From assembly GCA_030704615.1 (NCBI GenBank), contig CM060733.1, positions 61,502,001 to 61,566,000 on the forward strand: DNA of 64,000 bases. Reading direction: 5' to 3'. Origin of the DNA: Takakia lepidozioides (lineage: Eukaryota > Streptophyta > Takakiopsida > Takakiales > Takakiaceae). This document shows positions 1-11,529 of the stretch, in pieces (position 1 is the stretch's first letter; each line of letters opens with the position of its first letter). Position numbers and translations under genes: made by a program. Under the pieces are notes generated by a model that saw only the letters and a list, made by a program, of their open reading frames with translations, was not told where the DNA came from and ran no database searches.

Positions 1-612
1 TTTTCTTGCAAACAGATCTAGGACCTCAGTATGTCCAATCTTTCTGGTTGATCTTGTCTGTGTATGTGCAGTGCTCCCCTTGCTTCCACAACAGTTTGGG
101 CCAGGGACTTTTCTTCACCAGAAGAGCTTGTGACAGAGTTTTGTCGTGAATGTCGAATCGTGCGCAAAGGTTAAATACCTGTTTTTCCTCACCTGAAGGC
201 ATAGTGAGATGGATGTGCAGTGTAAGAAGTAAAGTAAGAAGGAATTTTGTGGGGTGGAAAGTGAGAGGAAGTGGAAATAGGGTGGAGGTCACAAGGTTGT
301 AGGGTCACCTGGTTGAAATCGCTGCAATGGCTCTGTACCCTGCCTCCACTGTGTTTTGGTTCCGAAAGCATGAGCAGCCAGCTGCTTGTTATTTCACAAG
401 GGTGTGCGTCATGATGTGTTCTATATCCATTTAACTACCTACACTGTCAAAACCAACCTTGGATTTCTCTTCCCAATTGTCAACACTTAGAAGCCCCTTC
501 TTCCGTGACACCTAATTGACCCTGTCACCATCTTATGCAGCAGTCAGCCATGATCAGAGGAATGGCCTAGGTTTTCCATGAATTAACACTTACATATGCC
601 ATGGGATTGCAG
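1..612. other. No supported gene
   Basis: Only short ORFs are seen here. A minus-strand ORF beginning near 200 (MPSGEEKQ...) runs to the window edge without family resemblance. Earlier exons of the LPA1-like gene to the right should lie here or further left, but none could be identified by eye. Confidence 0.4.
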
Positions 613-2766
613 GACTAGATGGTGATCTCAAGAAAGCAATGAAGGATGGCAAGCCTGTCATTATTGAGGTACTTCAAGATGCTGCAAGGCAGTGTATGGC
701 CAGTAGTCAGGGCAACAGGCATCATAACCCGTAAGAACAATCACTGTGAATGTCGAGGTATCCGATCACATTTGGCGACATGCTTTTCCCATGTGCTCGC
801 ATCTGCCATACTCTTGCTGGCTGGGTACAACATACTCGTAGAGTTGCTTATGCGGCTGACTGGCACCAAACCGGGTTAGTAGGTACTCCATGTCAAGATA
901 GTAGCATGTCCTGCTTCCAAGGCAGAAGGGCATGCTTCGATGAACCTCGTAAGCAGTGAGGTATCGACATCATCAACTCAAGCTCTGAAATAATCCCATG
1001 GAGAGAATGAAACCTGCATTTGCTGACAAGGTGTGGGCTGCAGGGATTGCATTTGGACCCTTCCATCTATCTTATGGATGAAGAGAATGGAGGCTTTGGA
1101 CTTGGCTCAGTACATATGAAGGCTCTTTCTCCACATCAGGAGGGAGTGACAGTCACTGCCAGTGTGGCAGATAGTAAGTCAGATCAAAGCAATGTAGTGG
1201 GCGCCCATCATCCTCAAGAACAGACCTCATCAATAGCTGGTATCCAGACTAGTCCCACCATTCTATTCCTATCAGCCTTCAAGTGCAGCATAGGTTTACT
1301 TCTCCTAAGAGAATCGAGAAATTTGTGAGGATTTGTATAATTCGAGAAAGGATACGGTACTGATCAACGTCTGATTGGTGTTTATTGGTGCCAAAAAAAC
1401 AGTTGGTGTTAGAGTCTGAGGGGTGTCCAACAAAATAGAGGCAAGGGGGAAAGAGATAGATGGGCGTGCTGAGGCAGCCAAGGGCCTGTTGGATCAATCA
1501 CAGCATTTTGGCCTCACTAGTTTGGAGCACGTGGAGTTCATGGGAACAGGACTTTGTTAATGCAGTTCACAATGTACTGTTGGAGGGTTATCTCTAGCTT
1601 CAGTCTGAGTTTGTTATTGATGCTCTCCAGATTGCCAGAGTCTACTCTGGTTGTTCCCTCGTGGCATTCTCCCACTGAGAAGTAGGAGCTCCACTTAGAG
1701 GTGACACAAAGGGGCAGGGGCTCCGAGGGAGCCCAGTCCCCACCCAGGCACCCCCCTCCCTGCAAGATGTGGTATTTGGGGATTAGACACTGGGGGGATG
1801 TTTGTGTCATGCATCGAGTGGCCTTTCCAGGGGACGGGAAGCTGAAAATTCAGGAGGATGCTTCCCAAGCCAAAGCACCAACCAAGGGGGCTGTCCCCAA
1901 ATGTATTGTGGTGCCTATCGTATTGAAGATGGCTGACATTGATCACCAGGTATCAATGCATTCTCATTCCCGGTCATTGATTTTAGGCTATCTTTTGGGG
2001 AAAAGGAATATCTGACAATGATTGCTGGCTTCCAGACTCTTCTGGAGGAGTGGATTGCCAGCAGGGGAGCAGACGACGGAAGCACGGCACCATTGGTGGT
2101 ATGTGTTTGACTTTCCAGCAGCAAACACTGGAGGGCATGATACTAGTCTGTATATGGAGATTTGGGGGAAGCAGACTCTTAATTCTTGTCTCAAATCAAA
2201 TTCAGGGATGTCTGCTTGACCATGAAAATTCTTGCTGAAGTTTACATAGAGGCCATCAAGAACTGAGTGCAGGGCTAGAAAGAATCATTTTTTGACAGTA
2301 GCCTGTGTTTTTCAAGTACGTCATTTATTTGCTTGGGTGCTAGGGGTAGTACAGATGGGTGGCGCAGGTATTTGCCTATCTGAGAGGGTTGTTCATTTCT
2401 GGTTTGTTTTCTCCTGTAACTCTGGCTGGTGCAGGAGAAAGAGGCTCTCATCAGTAAGTTAGAGACGATTCAAGACTACCTTACATCCTTTGAGTCCCAG
2501 GTGTGTATGTGTGTCTCTCTCTCTCAGTGATGTAGCAAATTCTCATTCATCAAGGTGACAGAAAGGAAGAAAATGAGTTGGATTAGTGATTGAAGTCTAA
2601 CCAGCTTGCTGCTAAATATTTGAGAACAAGTATAGGAAAACACTATTACTACTGACATTTTGTGCCAATGATCCTTTGGTTTTAGGGGATGACAGTGGTG
2701 AATTTGTCTGCCACATCCTTTCCACAGACACTGGATTGGCTGCACAGCTTTCTTCTGGAGGTTTAA
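613..2766 (+). CDS. LPA1: LPA1-like P-loop / 2-phosphoglycerate-kinase-like protein, 3' exons
   Basis: Six consecutive exons with AG/GT borders match the C-terminal half of plant LPA1 (LOW PHYTIC ACID 1) proteins, kinase-like P-loop proteins involved in inositol phosphate metabolism. Exons: 613-668 (GLDGDLKKAMKDGKPVIIE), 1044-about 1173 (GLHLDPSIYLMDEENG), 1831-1949 (ending IVVPIVLKMADIDHQ), 2036-2098 (TLLEEWIASRGADDG), 2435-2500 (EKEALISKLETIQDYLTSFE) and 2728-2766 (TLDWLHSFLLEV, then TAA). Exon order and spacing follow the family; the final TLDWLHS-FLLE block is near the usual C-terminus. The P-loop and N-terminal half lie left of the window or in unseen exons. The end of the 1044 exon (a GTAAGT donor) is inferred. 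No break is seen in these exons, so this may be a functional gene. What is seen is the exon matches; the biochemical role is family knowledge. Confidence 0.72.
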
Positions 2767-3007
2767 AATCTCCCCTTGACTAGTTTTGCCCATGCGCTGT
2801 TGGACATTTTGACTTTGTGTGTTTGGCACGCTAACCCATGTCTGTGTGTGTATGGAGGTGAAGCTAAGAGACTTTTTTGAGTGCCGTACATTCTCCTTTA
2901 ACAGGCTTTGAAATTCTGTTCAATCCAATCACCCCTCCACATGGTTTTGTTTTGACAGTGCATTGAGCAGGGGAGCTCACCACCAAGTCCGGGGGCTGGC
3001 TCTTGAG

Positions 3008-3285
3008 CAGTGTTTATTTTTTTGGCGAAAAATTGCCAAATGGCGACCTCAAAACATTAAAATGGAACATTCTGTCGTAAATTCCCATTTTTTTCATGGA
3101 TGAAATCGCCAAACTTTACAAGGAAAAATAAATAGAATGGATGCATTCGCCAAATGTGGATGATATAAATGGATGAAAGTACATAGGAGGATGATTATAT
3201 CCAAATTTTCAATAGATGAACAGAATATATAGCTATTTCTTGTAGCCACTTGTGCTATTTTTCAAATTTAAGAAAAAAATCACTG
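3008..3285. mobile_element. hAT-type MITE, copy 1
   Basis: A 278-bp non-coding element starts CAGTGTTTATTTTTTTGGCG and ends AAGAAAAAAATCACTG, so both ends carry an inverted CAGTG. It is flanked by a perfect 8-bp duplication CTCTTGAG (3000-3007 and 3286-3293), which is diagnostic of hAT transposition. It is closely similar to the copy at 7145-7408. The interior repeats ATGGATGA and TGGATGATATAAATGG motifs and has no ORF. Confidence 0.88.
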
Positions 3286-3293
3286 CTCTTGAG

Positions 3294-5414
3294 TGGACAC
3301 TGGAAGCCCATGTACAAACCTCGTGTTGGCCAAGGGGTGGTTGATCATCTGCTTCAACTATCAAATTTATTCCTTCATCACATATCTCGCACAAGAAGCA
3401 TTGCAGTTGTTTCCTTGGTTCAAAGTTGGATGCAGGCGATTGCTCGCCCTTACCTGCTGACTCTACCAAGTCACAGGTTGTATTTGCATGAAGCTCCCAC
3501 TCATTTGGGAAGTCTCTGCCCCTGGGGAAATGAGTCATGAATGAACAAGCCAGCTTTTGCCAATTGAAGTTTGATCAATACTCAGCCATGTAATTGCTTG
3601 GGAATTACATGTGAGAGGTCTCTGACTGTGGAAGAAAACTGTAAAGGAACAGCATGCAAATCAGGCGAGGCTCGGAGGTGGATGTTATAATGAGGAATAT
3701 GATTGGAGAAAAGTAGAAGGTTTGGTTGTAGTTGAGTCTGCAGACTTTTGATCTGTCCAGCTGGACAGTGCCTGGCAACTTGGTAACTTTGGCAAGGGGC
3801 GGGTGGGTGGGGGAAGGATGCGCAGATGAGAGGGAATGGGTGGACAGTGGCCCACCTTCTGACAAAACTTAAGAGCATTGAGTCGCTTTTTATGTAACTC
3901 CTTCGAAGTGTCGCCAGTACAAAAGATGGGCGCCTAAACTTTCCCTTGCTCATCTCAATCCGACCAATTTGCCAATATGTGGACTATCGCATGATGTGAG
4001 GAACTTTTTGGATCCAACTTTTTGCCTCTGTCAACGCTTCTAGAAGCCTCCACACACCACCCAATTACCCCAACCCTGTGCTGCCATTTTCCCGCCTAAG
4101 CCCTTGGCCATAAACAAGTATGAAAAAGGGGAGCCCCCTGAATGCAATTATAGAAACCAGGAAAAAATAATCTGCGAAGGCTGACAACAGGGGCGGTGAC
4201 GGCCAGTGTTGCGCAGTGGGTCATGTGTATGGGAGAGGGGGAGACTTTCGAGACAAACCTACACTCATGCACGTTTGAGGTGTCTTTAATGGGGCTAGTT
4301 AGGGAGAAACTGGACAGAGAAGGTGTGTAGGCTAGTGTGTACATAAGCGTCTACCATGTTGACACACAGACTCTCAAAAGTTTTGCCATATACTTAATGC
4401 CACCTTCGTTTCCCACTTGGAAAAGTCATGTTATTATGTTGTCTTGGATAGTGGGCATATAACTTAATGTTTATCAGCTGACCAGTCAACCAAGGACAGT
4501 CCCTTCACCCAAAAATGGCATTTATTTCAGTCGTCTTTTCAGACAAAACGAGGGCAGCGCTGTACATACATGCATTATACACACTGCACAGAGTTCGTGG
4601 GTAGGGAAGGCACGAAGGTGCTAAGAGGATCCGCTTTTACTCACTTGCCTTTGAAGTTTGTCACCTTTGTCACCTTAACGAAAACGGCTGCAAGGATGCC
4701 GGTCACGCTCGTGTGTATGAGCATCCCCGCTACATGAAAGGGGGAAGTAGTAATGTCGCAACAGACGTGGCACCCAACTCTCCTTCGCTTTCCAATTTGG
4801 CCACGCCGGAGTGTGTACTTGAAGCAGGAGACTAGCCTATTGCACCAGCCGATGTATGTAATGTGGATCATTATTTTCTCCTCGATTTCCTGAAGGTCAG
4901 CCTTAAATCCGTCCTGCATGCTTTCACAAATGGGATGATATTGCACGGCAAAGGGCCGTGCGCCCCATGGCACTACAAGATCTCAGTTGCGAGATTAGGA
5001 TATGTGTATTGAGGTTATGCCTCTCCTTCTCCAGCAGGAGTTCTACCTTCCATCCCATGTCCCTACCGCAAAATCATTCAGTCTGAAGAGAGAACAGAAG
5101 AGATGAAGGGTCTAGTAAAGGGTGCCTCAACACCTGCCCCTCAACCATATATTATGTTTGAATGAAAGTGCACTTGACGACTCGACTCCTCCAGGGCAAG
5201 GAGGGGAGCACCCACAATTTCATCATGCCCAACCTCCCTACATTTACTGAAATCTTTTGTTTAAAAGGCCTAATTTGGCAACAAACTGGCGATCTGCAAT
5301 TCTAGAGCCAGAACCCTAGGACATAGATCGAGAGTGTCCGACTGCTCTCTGAAGAGCCACCCGGTGGTCCCCTGTTGTGTACAATCTAGGCCAAGGATGG
5401 GCCGCAGACTGGCT
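3294..5414. other. Intergenic region with unassigned ORFs
   Basis: No recognisable gene. A minus-strand ORF at 3538-3233 (MTHFPRGRDFPNEW...) looks moderately protein-like and runs into the MITE, so it may be an exon cut by that insertion. A second minus-strand ORF at 4973-4641 (110 codons) has no visible family motif. The rest shows no repeats or RNA genes that can be supported. Confidence 0.35.
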
Positions 5415-6434
5415 CTAGAAGATCATCCGGCCGCTGGAGGGGAATTTGCAGCGGGACCAAACACTCTGCTTTGCAAGTGCAAGAAGAAGACACACAGCGT
5501 AACAGACTGCATGGCAGACGATGATAAAAATGTACCAAGCTGGTGCCCAAGGCGTGTCCACATTCATGAAGGGGTATGGCCATGTATGGGAGATGCCAGT
5601 GGTATGGACAGTCCACTGGAAAAAGGTGTAACCAGCGCTCCAGAATATCATGTAGCTGATGCGGTACCACGGAAATCGAAGACTGTTGACACAGAATTCG
5701 ATTCCCAGCAGAATTGCGTTCACTGCATGCATGTTGATATCTACGAAGGAGTGATGAAAGGTTGGAGGTAGCACGTAGGGAACAAGAATGGTCCAATACA
5801 CTAAATCTGTGAGCAGCACTGCCGGAGCAACGGCTTGAAACACTCCTTGTGTGACATAGCCTGCAACCCCCGCAGCCTCTCCTTTTTCATTCCTACTCTG
5901 AACGAAAGGCACGTGCACCCTCCCATTCTCAGCACCTTTCTTGCCATTTCCCGACCCACTCGTACCATCCATATCGGCATTATCGTCCTCCAACAGCCCA
6001 TGCTCATCTGTCAACATTGAAGATGACCGTAATGGCGGAGACTGATGCCAGTGTTCATCGACAAAATGCACAACACTCATCCGCAATGCAAGCCCAAAAT
6101 ACACAGTCAAAAGGGTGAATGTCCACTGGGTGTAGTAGAAGAATACATCAACCCCGTCCGTGACGACATTGTATAGCATGATCGACAGAAGGTACACAAA
6201 CACCAGCCCTCGAAACCCTAGAAGCCAACCTGGATGCACATACCCTCCGCACGCCTTCCACAACTCCTCACTGCTCAAATAACCGATCGGAAGAATCCCC
6301 ACAAGACATGCGTCCTGCAGCTCATCCGGCCGCGGCCCCGACACTTTCCCCCCCTCGTATCTCCACAGCAAAAACACCCCGCCACAGTAAAGAATCCAAC
6401 CAGAAATATACAAATCAGAAACGGCCAGGGCCAC
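5415..6434 (-). CDS. Plant multipass membrane protein, rolling stone/AIG1-like
   Basis: An open frame of about 339 codons, largely hydrophobic, with about six to seven membrane segments. Recognisable blocks are HPGWLLGFR (about residue 67), YYTQWTFTLLTVYFGLALR (about 100), a hydrophilic acidic/glycine loop (about 140-185), LPPTFHHSFVDINMHAVNA (about 225) and the end segment WYIFIIVCHAVCYAVCL. This order matches plant multipass proteins related to animal rolling stone/AIG1 (family knowledge); their function in plants is not well defined. The start is uncertain: this frame opens at GTG and has an upstream in-frame TGA, while an ATG at 6444 in another frame encodes MDFSWPWPFLICIFLVGFF, a better N-terminal membrane segment. 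A one-base indel or a small intron would join them. The upstream DNA (6450-6600) is purine/pyrimidine-biased 5' UTR-like sequence. Confidence 0.7.
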   Translation of the reverse strand: MALAVSDLYISGWILYCGGVFLLWRYEGGKVSGPRPDELQDACLVGILPIGYLSSEELWKACGGYVHPGWLLGFRGLVFVYLLSIMLYNVVTDGVDVFFYYTQWTFTLLTVYFGLALRMSVVHFVDEHWHQSPPLRSSSMLTDEHGLLEDDNADMDGTSGSGNGKKGAENGRVHVPFVQSRNEKGEAAGVAGYVTQGVFQAVAPAVLLTDLVYWTILVPYVLPPTFHHSFVDINMHAVNAILLGIEFCVNSLRFPWYRISYMIFWSAGYTFFQWTVHTTGISHTWPYPFMNVDTPWAPAWYIFIIVCHAVCYAVCLLLALAKQSVWSRCKFPSSGRMIF

Positions 6435-6654
6435 GAGAAATCCATCCCCCTCTTCTCTTCCCCTCTTTCAGGCGGGGAGAGAGAGCGAGGCAGCGACAAG
6501 GTCAAGCAGCAGCACCACGCCCTCACCTGCGCCTGCACTGCTGCACACCCACTCCCACCCGCCCCTCTTTATTCTCCCGTCCTTTTCCGTACCCCCCAAT
6601 ACATACGTACACCTACCTCACTCTACCTCTACTCGTATACATCGTTTTTTTGTT

Positions 6655-6873
6655 TTTATTAACGGAAACCTGGGAGCGACAGCCCACAATTCAGGCCCTT
6701 GAGGAGGGGGGAAAATTAACCCCCTTTCATTTATGAGCCATGAGGCCTACAGGACTATCAACGCCCAAACATAACGTCACGAACAATCCCACACACGGGG
6801 CAGGGCAGCGGGTTTGAACCCCAAACCACCAAGGCGACACACCGTGCACTTACCAGCTGAGCTACCAGCCGAA
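6655..6873 (-). mobile_element. tRNA-derived SINE, copy 1
   Basis: On the minus strand the element starts GGCTGGTAGCTCAGCTGG, with a pol III A box (TAGCTCAGCTGG), and carries a B box (GGGTTCAAACC) about 45 bp downstream. It ends with GCTCCCAGGTTTCC and an A-rich tail (T-rich on the plus strand at 6640-6660). It shares this whole structure with the copy at 9607-9820. The tRNA cloverleaf is not maintained, so it is a SINE and not a tRNA gene. Confidence 0.8.
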
Positions 6874-7129
6874 TTTTCGTCAGATTTCGACCTCGAAAAA
6901 TAAAACGGAATCTTCTGTCGCAAATCCCCTGTTTTCTCATGGATGAAATCGCCAAATTTCTCCGAATTAAAAACAAATTATGGATGAGTTCGCCAATTAT
7001 GGATGATATAAATGGATTATGGTACAGATGTGGATGATTTTAAGTGGATGAACAGAATGTACCGCTATTTTCTGCAAAACTCTGTGGCCACTCGTGCTGT
7101 TTTCCAAATTTCTTAAAGAAAAACACTGC
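6874..7129. mobile_element. hAT-type MITE, diverged copy 3
   Basis: This stretch follows the same order of motifs as the copies at 3008 and 7145 (TTCGACCTC, ATGGATGAAATCGCCAAA, TGGATGATATAAATGG, GAACAGAATGTA, TGGCCACTCGTGCT, end AACACTG) but is more diverged and lacks a clear left terminus. The SINE to its left seems to abut or replace the first bases. No target duplication is visible. Confidence 0.6.
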
Positions 7130-7144
7130 GAGTCGTATACCTAC

Positions 7145-7408
7145 CAGTGTTTTGTTTTTGGCGAAAAATCGACCTCAAAACATTAAAATAGATATTCTGT
7201 CGTAAATTCCCTGTTTTTTCATGGATGAAATCGCCAAACTTCTACAAGGAAAAAAAAAGATGGATGAATTCACCAAATGTGGATGATATAAATGGATGAA
7301 AGTACATATGAGGATGATTCTATCCAAATTTTCAATGGATGAACAGAATATATAGCTATTTCTTGTAGCCACTCGTGCTATTTTTCAAATTGAAGAAAAA
7401 AATCACTG
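7145..7408. mobile_element. hAT-type MITE, copy 2
   Basis: A 264-bp element with CAGTG at both ends in inverted orientation, flanked by a perfect 8-bp duplication ATACCTAC (7137-7144 and 7409-7416). It is highly similar to the element at 3008-3285, which implies fairly recent movement of this family. Confidence 0.88.
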
Positions 7409-7416
7409 ATACCTAC

Positions 7417-9606
7417 AGCCAATTGCCGCTGTGCTCCCTGGCAAGTGTGAACCCACGCATTTGTGACTACAATACCTACCGACCAACTGACCGTACGTAT
7501 GTATCCCGTATCCCCTGGCTAGTCGTCGTTGCGGGGCTGCGGCTGCCGCGGTGCTTCCCTGCGCTGCAACTCGGCCATCGCTGCTCTGCATGTCAGCCTT
7601 TTGCCTCTTTGCCTGTGTCCCCAAGTCAATGGCAGCCACGCAGGACTTGGGCTTATTATACCAGACTCACCAGAGCATGGTGATCGTGATAGATGCCGCA
7701 ATAGGGCGAGTACAAATATGGAAGGGAGGATGAGGGTGAGGAATGTCAGGCTTGTCAATCTGATCTTTTGAGGCCTGTCAGTCTCTTGGCTGCTCTCGAA
7801 ATATTTCACGTCCAGGAAAATGCTCTACTTGACTGAAGCTCAGGTACAAGAAGTCGTTCTCCTACATGATATTTATGGGAGGGGATTCAATTGGGGATTC
7901 CTCGATCAAGTGGGCACTAGATGACGGCCAATAAGTGGCAGAGTTGCGCAATAATGAACTGGCTGCGGTCACCTCGTCACCTCTGGCCCCATTTATGAAA
8001 CCATCCATGCAACTACCAAGGTATAAGTGAGAGGGCGTGTGGTTCACGTGGGAGAGTTGCTAGTTGCTACCAACCAGGGAAATAATTTCAGTTGAACCAG
8101 CCAATGGCCCCTCATTCTGAGAACCAACCGGCTAAGTGGGTTTGGTAGTCGGTTGCTTCCCCTTAATGGTAACAGCAATAGTCAATTTCCTATGTGAACA
8201 TACTCTGTAAATTTCCGAAGGTTTCAATTTTCACTCGGAAATCCTTGGAATCAGTCGGCTAGCATGTAACTAGCTGCCGGTTCTCCCCGTTGGTTGCTAC
8301 CAACTACGAGAGAGTCGATTGTGTCGAGTTACAAGACGCGTGAAAAAAAAATGAGGAAAAGGAAAAAAGTGCCATGGTGAGGGAGAATTGTCACTCTTTT
8401 CAGGATAGGAGGACGTTAAACAAACTTTACTCTTTTTCAGGTCAGCAGATGCACACGTGAGCCAAAGAGGACAAGCAGCAGTGAAGAGGAGTAGGTGTGT
8501 CGGGGAGGGCGTGGGGCACGTCTTGGCTACCTCACTTGCCCGGCAAGCTTCGTCTTATCCTTCTTCCTTATTCTGCTTTGTTGTGTCGTACGTAGTTGTG
8601 GCACGAAGGTTCCTCACGCATCGAGCTGTCCATATAAGCACTCTTGACGTGCGCAACTGTATTGTCTAAGCACGCGTTCCCGTGCGTTCGATTTTTCCTT
8701 GTATGTAGGGGCGGTCTGGCAGTTCCCGCAATTTAACATTCTACATGGAGATGATTGATACAAGTCTGGTGCATACGGTAGATGTTGACTTTGTTCGAGA
8801 AGGGAAGAGAGGACTACTTCATTAACATATGAGGTTGGGTAGCGCAGGCTCTCGCCTGAGCATAACTTAAGAGGATATATTGAGTATTCCAGTAATGTTC
8901 TTAGAAGATATTTAGGCAAAATTAAAATGTGCTCCTGCCATATGAAAGTTTTTGAAATGTTTGCTTATGTGTGAGCACAAGCCATGCCAACCACTCGTAA
9001 GAGGGTATATGCCCTTACCACTGGGCTACATATAAACATGTGTAGTCCAAGTTCACCGGGGCTTCGCGTTGCTCCGCACTACCAGAATTCTGAGAACAAC
9101 ATCCAGATAGATAGGCTATATTCAAGTTTTGCGAACATCATATTCAAATCAACGAAGAAAATGTGGTCAAAGGACCTTACACTGTGTCAAGCCTCCAATT
9201 GTTGTGGTGTGCTGAATCATGCTCCTTAGTTTTCCCTTCCTCTTATGTTTTGCCAAAGCAAGAGAGCCCATTGCAATTTGAGGATTGTTTCATTTGATAT
9301 TAATTTGACAGGTGTAATGACTCTGGCTCATTTTGATACAACAAGTAGATTCTGTTTATAAATATTGTTTATATGATATATATTTCATCTTTATTTTCCT
9401 TGGTTTAGATTTCAAATCGTTTGGATTCTGATTTAATGTCACGGTTTCATGGTTGTTTTTTTTATTTACTGCATATTTGTTCCGGCGTTCATCATTTATT
9501 GTCTTTTCCCTTAATAATTTTTTGTCTTTATTTAAAGCATATGTTATCTGGATTCTGTCAGTCCGCATTTATTTTTATTTTTATTTTTTTTATTTTTATT
9601 TTTTTA
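7417..9606. other. No supported gene; A/T-rich tract before SINE
   Basis: Short ORFs only, none recognisable. At 8990-9035 the minus strand reads TAGCCCAGTGGTAAGGGC, similar to a tRNA A box, but there is no convincing B box or cloverleaf; this may be a SINE scrap. 9360-9606 is AT-rich and ends in a TTTTTATTTT repeat that is the tail of the following SINE. Confidence 0.4.
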
Positions 9607-9820
9607 AAGGAAACCTGGGAGCGACTGCTCACAATTCAGGCCCTTGAGGAGGGGGAAAAATTAACCCCCTTTCAGATAAGCCATTAGGCACACAGGTGGG
9701 AAACGTCACCACCAGACCAGCAGGTCACGAACAATCCGCACACCAGGCAGGGCAGCGGGTTTGAACCCCGAACCACCAGGGCGACACACTGTGCACTTAC
9801 CAGCTGAGCTACCAGCTGAT
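9607..9820 (-). mobile_element. tRNA-derived SINE, copy 2
   Basis: Same family as 6655-6873. Minus strand has TAGCTCAGCTGG (A box) and GGGTTCAAACC (B box), the shared 3' segment GAATTGTGAGCAGTCGCTCC and a long A/T simple tail (9565-9606 on the plus strand). Confidence 0.82.
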
Positions 9821-10429
9821 GTGCATCCGCATTAATATTTTGTTAACAACCATTCAAAGATAGCTCCCAAGCATGTGCACCAACTGGTTGCTGCCACTTC
9901 TGCCCAGTCATAACAAACCTTCCCCCTCTCATCCTTCCAATCCACAGATCCTATCTAATTCTACCCAGCTCACAGAGTTGCAGAAGTGTGGGAAAGCTGT
10001 CAGTGACCTTTATGTAGAGCTTGGACTTCACTTCGTACACCACTCTGATGCCTGCCTCCTCTGTCCTCTTCACCCCCTATTATCACCAAATTCTCCACTC
10101 CACCCTTTGGCACTGCAATGACCAGGTGAAAAATGTGATTGTGGTTCAAGAAAAGTGAACTGGTTTGCCTTGCTAATGAAAACCGTAGGTGATGCTCTCA
10201 GAAAACAAGAACGGGATCATCATATCCCATCCAAACAAAATCACTGCTTAGGATTCATAGTAACCCTAACTCATGACTGCCCACTTCTGAATCGTTTTCT
10301 TCAACGGGTCAGTCTCGTGCAATGCAGCAGCTGCCTTCATGTAAGACCTTCCATCAAAAATCCACTCCATGATGACTGCTACCTCCATCTGACCTGGGTG
10401 GTGCTTCAGCTTGTGAGTTAATGGATCAG

Positions 10430-10680
10430 CAAACTCTCCATTTGCTCACACGTCTCCAAAGCCTCCATCCCGCGCCCCTGCTGTGCGTACCCTGCCCCTT
10501 CATGTTGCATTTGCTCGTACGTCTCAAAAACATCCCTGCTGCACCCATGCAGAGCACATCCTGCAATCACTGAACTCCAAGGGACAATATTTCATTTTGC
10601 CATATTGTTGAAACTTGACATGCATAGTTCATGCTCCCACATTCGGCATACATGTCAGCAAGGACAGACTCCAGTAAGCG
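10430..10680 (-). pseudogene. PPR repeat relic
   Basis: Minus-strand translation gives LADMYAECGSMNYACQV followed by a decayed VVSWNAMI-like block and, in another frame, EALETCEQM. These are the signature parts of PLS-type pentatricopeptide repeats, which bind organellar RNA. Stops and frame changes make this a non-functional fragment. It sits near larger PPR remnants at 12.8-13.7 kb on the same strand and may derive from the same gene. Confidence 0.5.
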
Positions 10681-11529
10681 CTAATCCAGTTTTAACAAGG
10701 TCGCGTGGATCTCTAACTACCCCCCCCAGCTCTGGTTGGGGTGTCAACCTACAATGGTTTTGAAAGTACCATTTCATGTCATTTCATTTCTTTAACTCTT
10801 ACCCTTTCTAGATTCCGAAGCTTCTGGATGTGAATGTTTTTTATCAGTAATATGATCAACATTTTCGTCCATGCAGTGTGTTCTGGGAGGTTTCCCCCTT
10901 TCATTGCAAGAGAGAGGGAAGAAGAAACTCGTTGCCTCCAGAGGGAGAGAAGACTGAATTTATAACTTCCAAAGAAATGAAATGGTACTTTATAATGTCC
11001 ACGGAAAGCTCAAAGAGCTTATGGGACGAGGAAGCAAGAAACAAGAAAGAGAGAGGGGCCACAAGCAGCCCAAAAGATACTATTGCAGAAGGGATTGCTC
11101 TGTCCAAACTGGGCGTAGGGTCTATGGCCACAAGGCTATGGCAAACGTCTTATGAGTACATTCTATAATTTGGACCTCACACTATCGCCTTATATTTAAA
11201 ATTTGCTTGAACCTCTTCTTCTGGCAGACAGATTTTCCCTTTATCTTTGTAGTACCGATCCGAGCAAGAGATTAGGATACCCGCAATGATTGAAGGTGAA
11301 AATGTTCTTGGTGAAAGCATTTATTTTCATCGAGCTGCATTGCATTCATCTCCTTCAAACCAGCATCCAGCTTGCTCACCAGCACCTCCAACTGCAATCC
11401 CAACAATGGCCACCTCATCACCACCTGCTGTCCATAGATAAAGTGCAAGCTCTTTGGGAATCTGGCCACCAGCGGTCTGTACGGGGTCCAAAAGCCACAC
11501 CACGAGAAACAAACAAACATGTCTAAATT

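Noticed and set aside
4966-4980. CACTACAAGATC resembling a CACTA tip
   Set aside because: No GC-rich subterminal repeats or partner end nearby.
5334-5796. 145-codon plus-strand and 136-codon minus-strand ORFs
   Set aside because: They overlap the membrane-protein gene in other frames and show no family motifs.
8990-9035. tRNA-like A-box sequence on the minus strand
   Set aside because: No matching B box at the right distance and no stem pairing; at most a SINE scrap.
9780-9820. Possible tRNA gene on the minus strand
   Set aside because: A and B boxes are present but no cloverleaf can be formed and the sequence has a SINE body and A-rich tail; same for 6655-6873.
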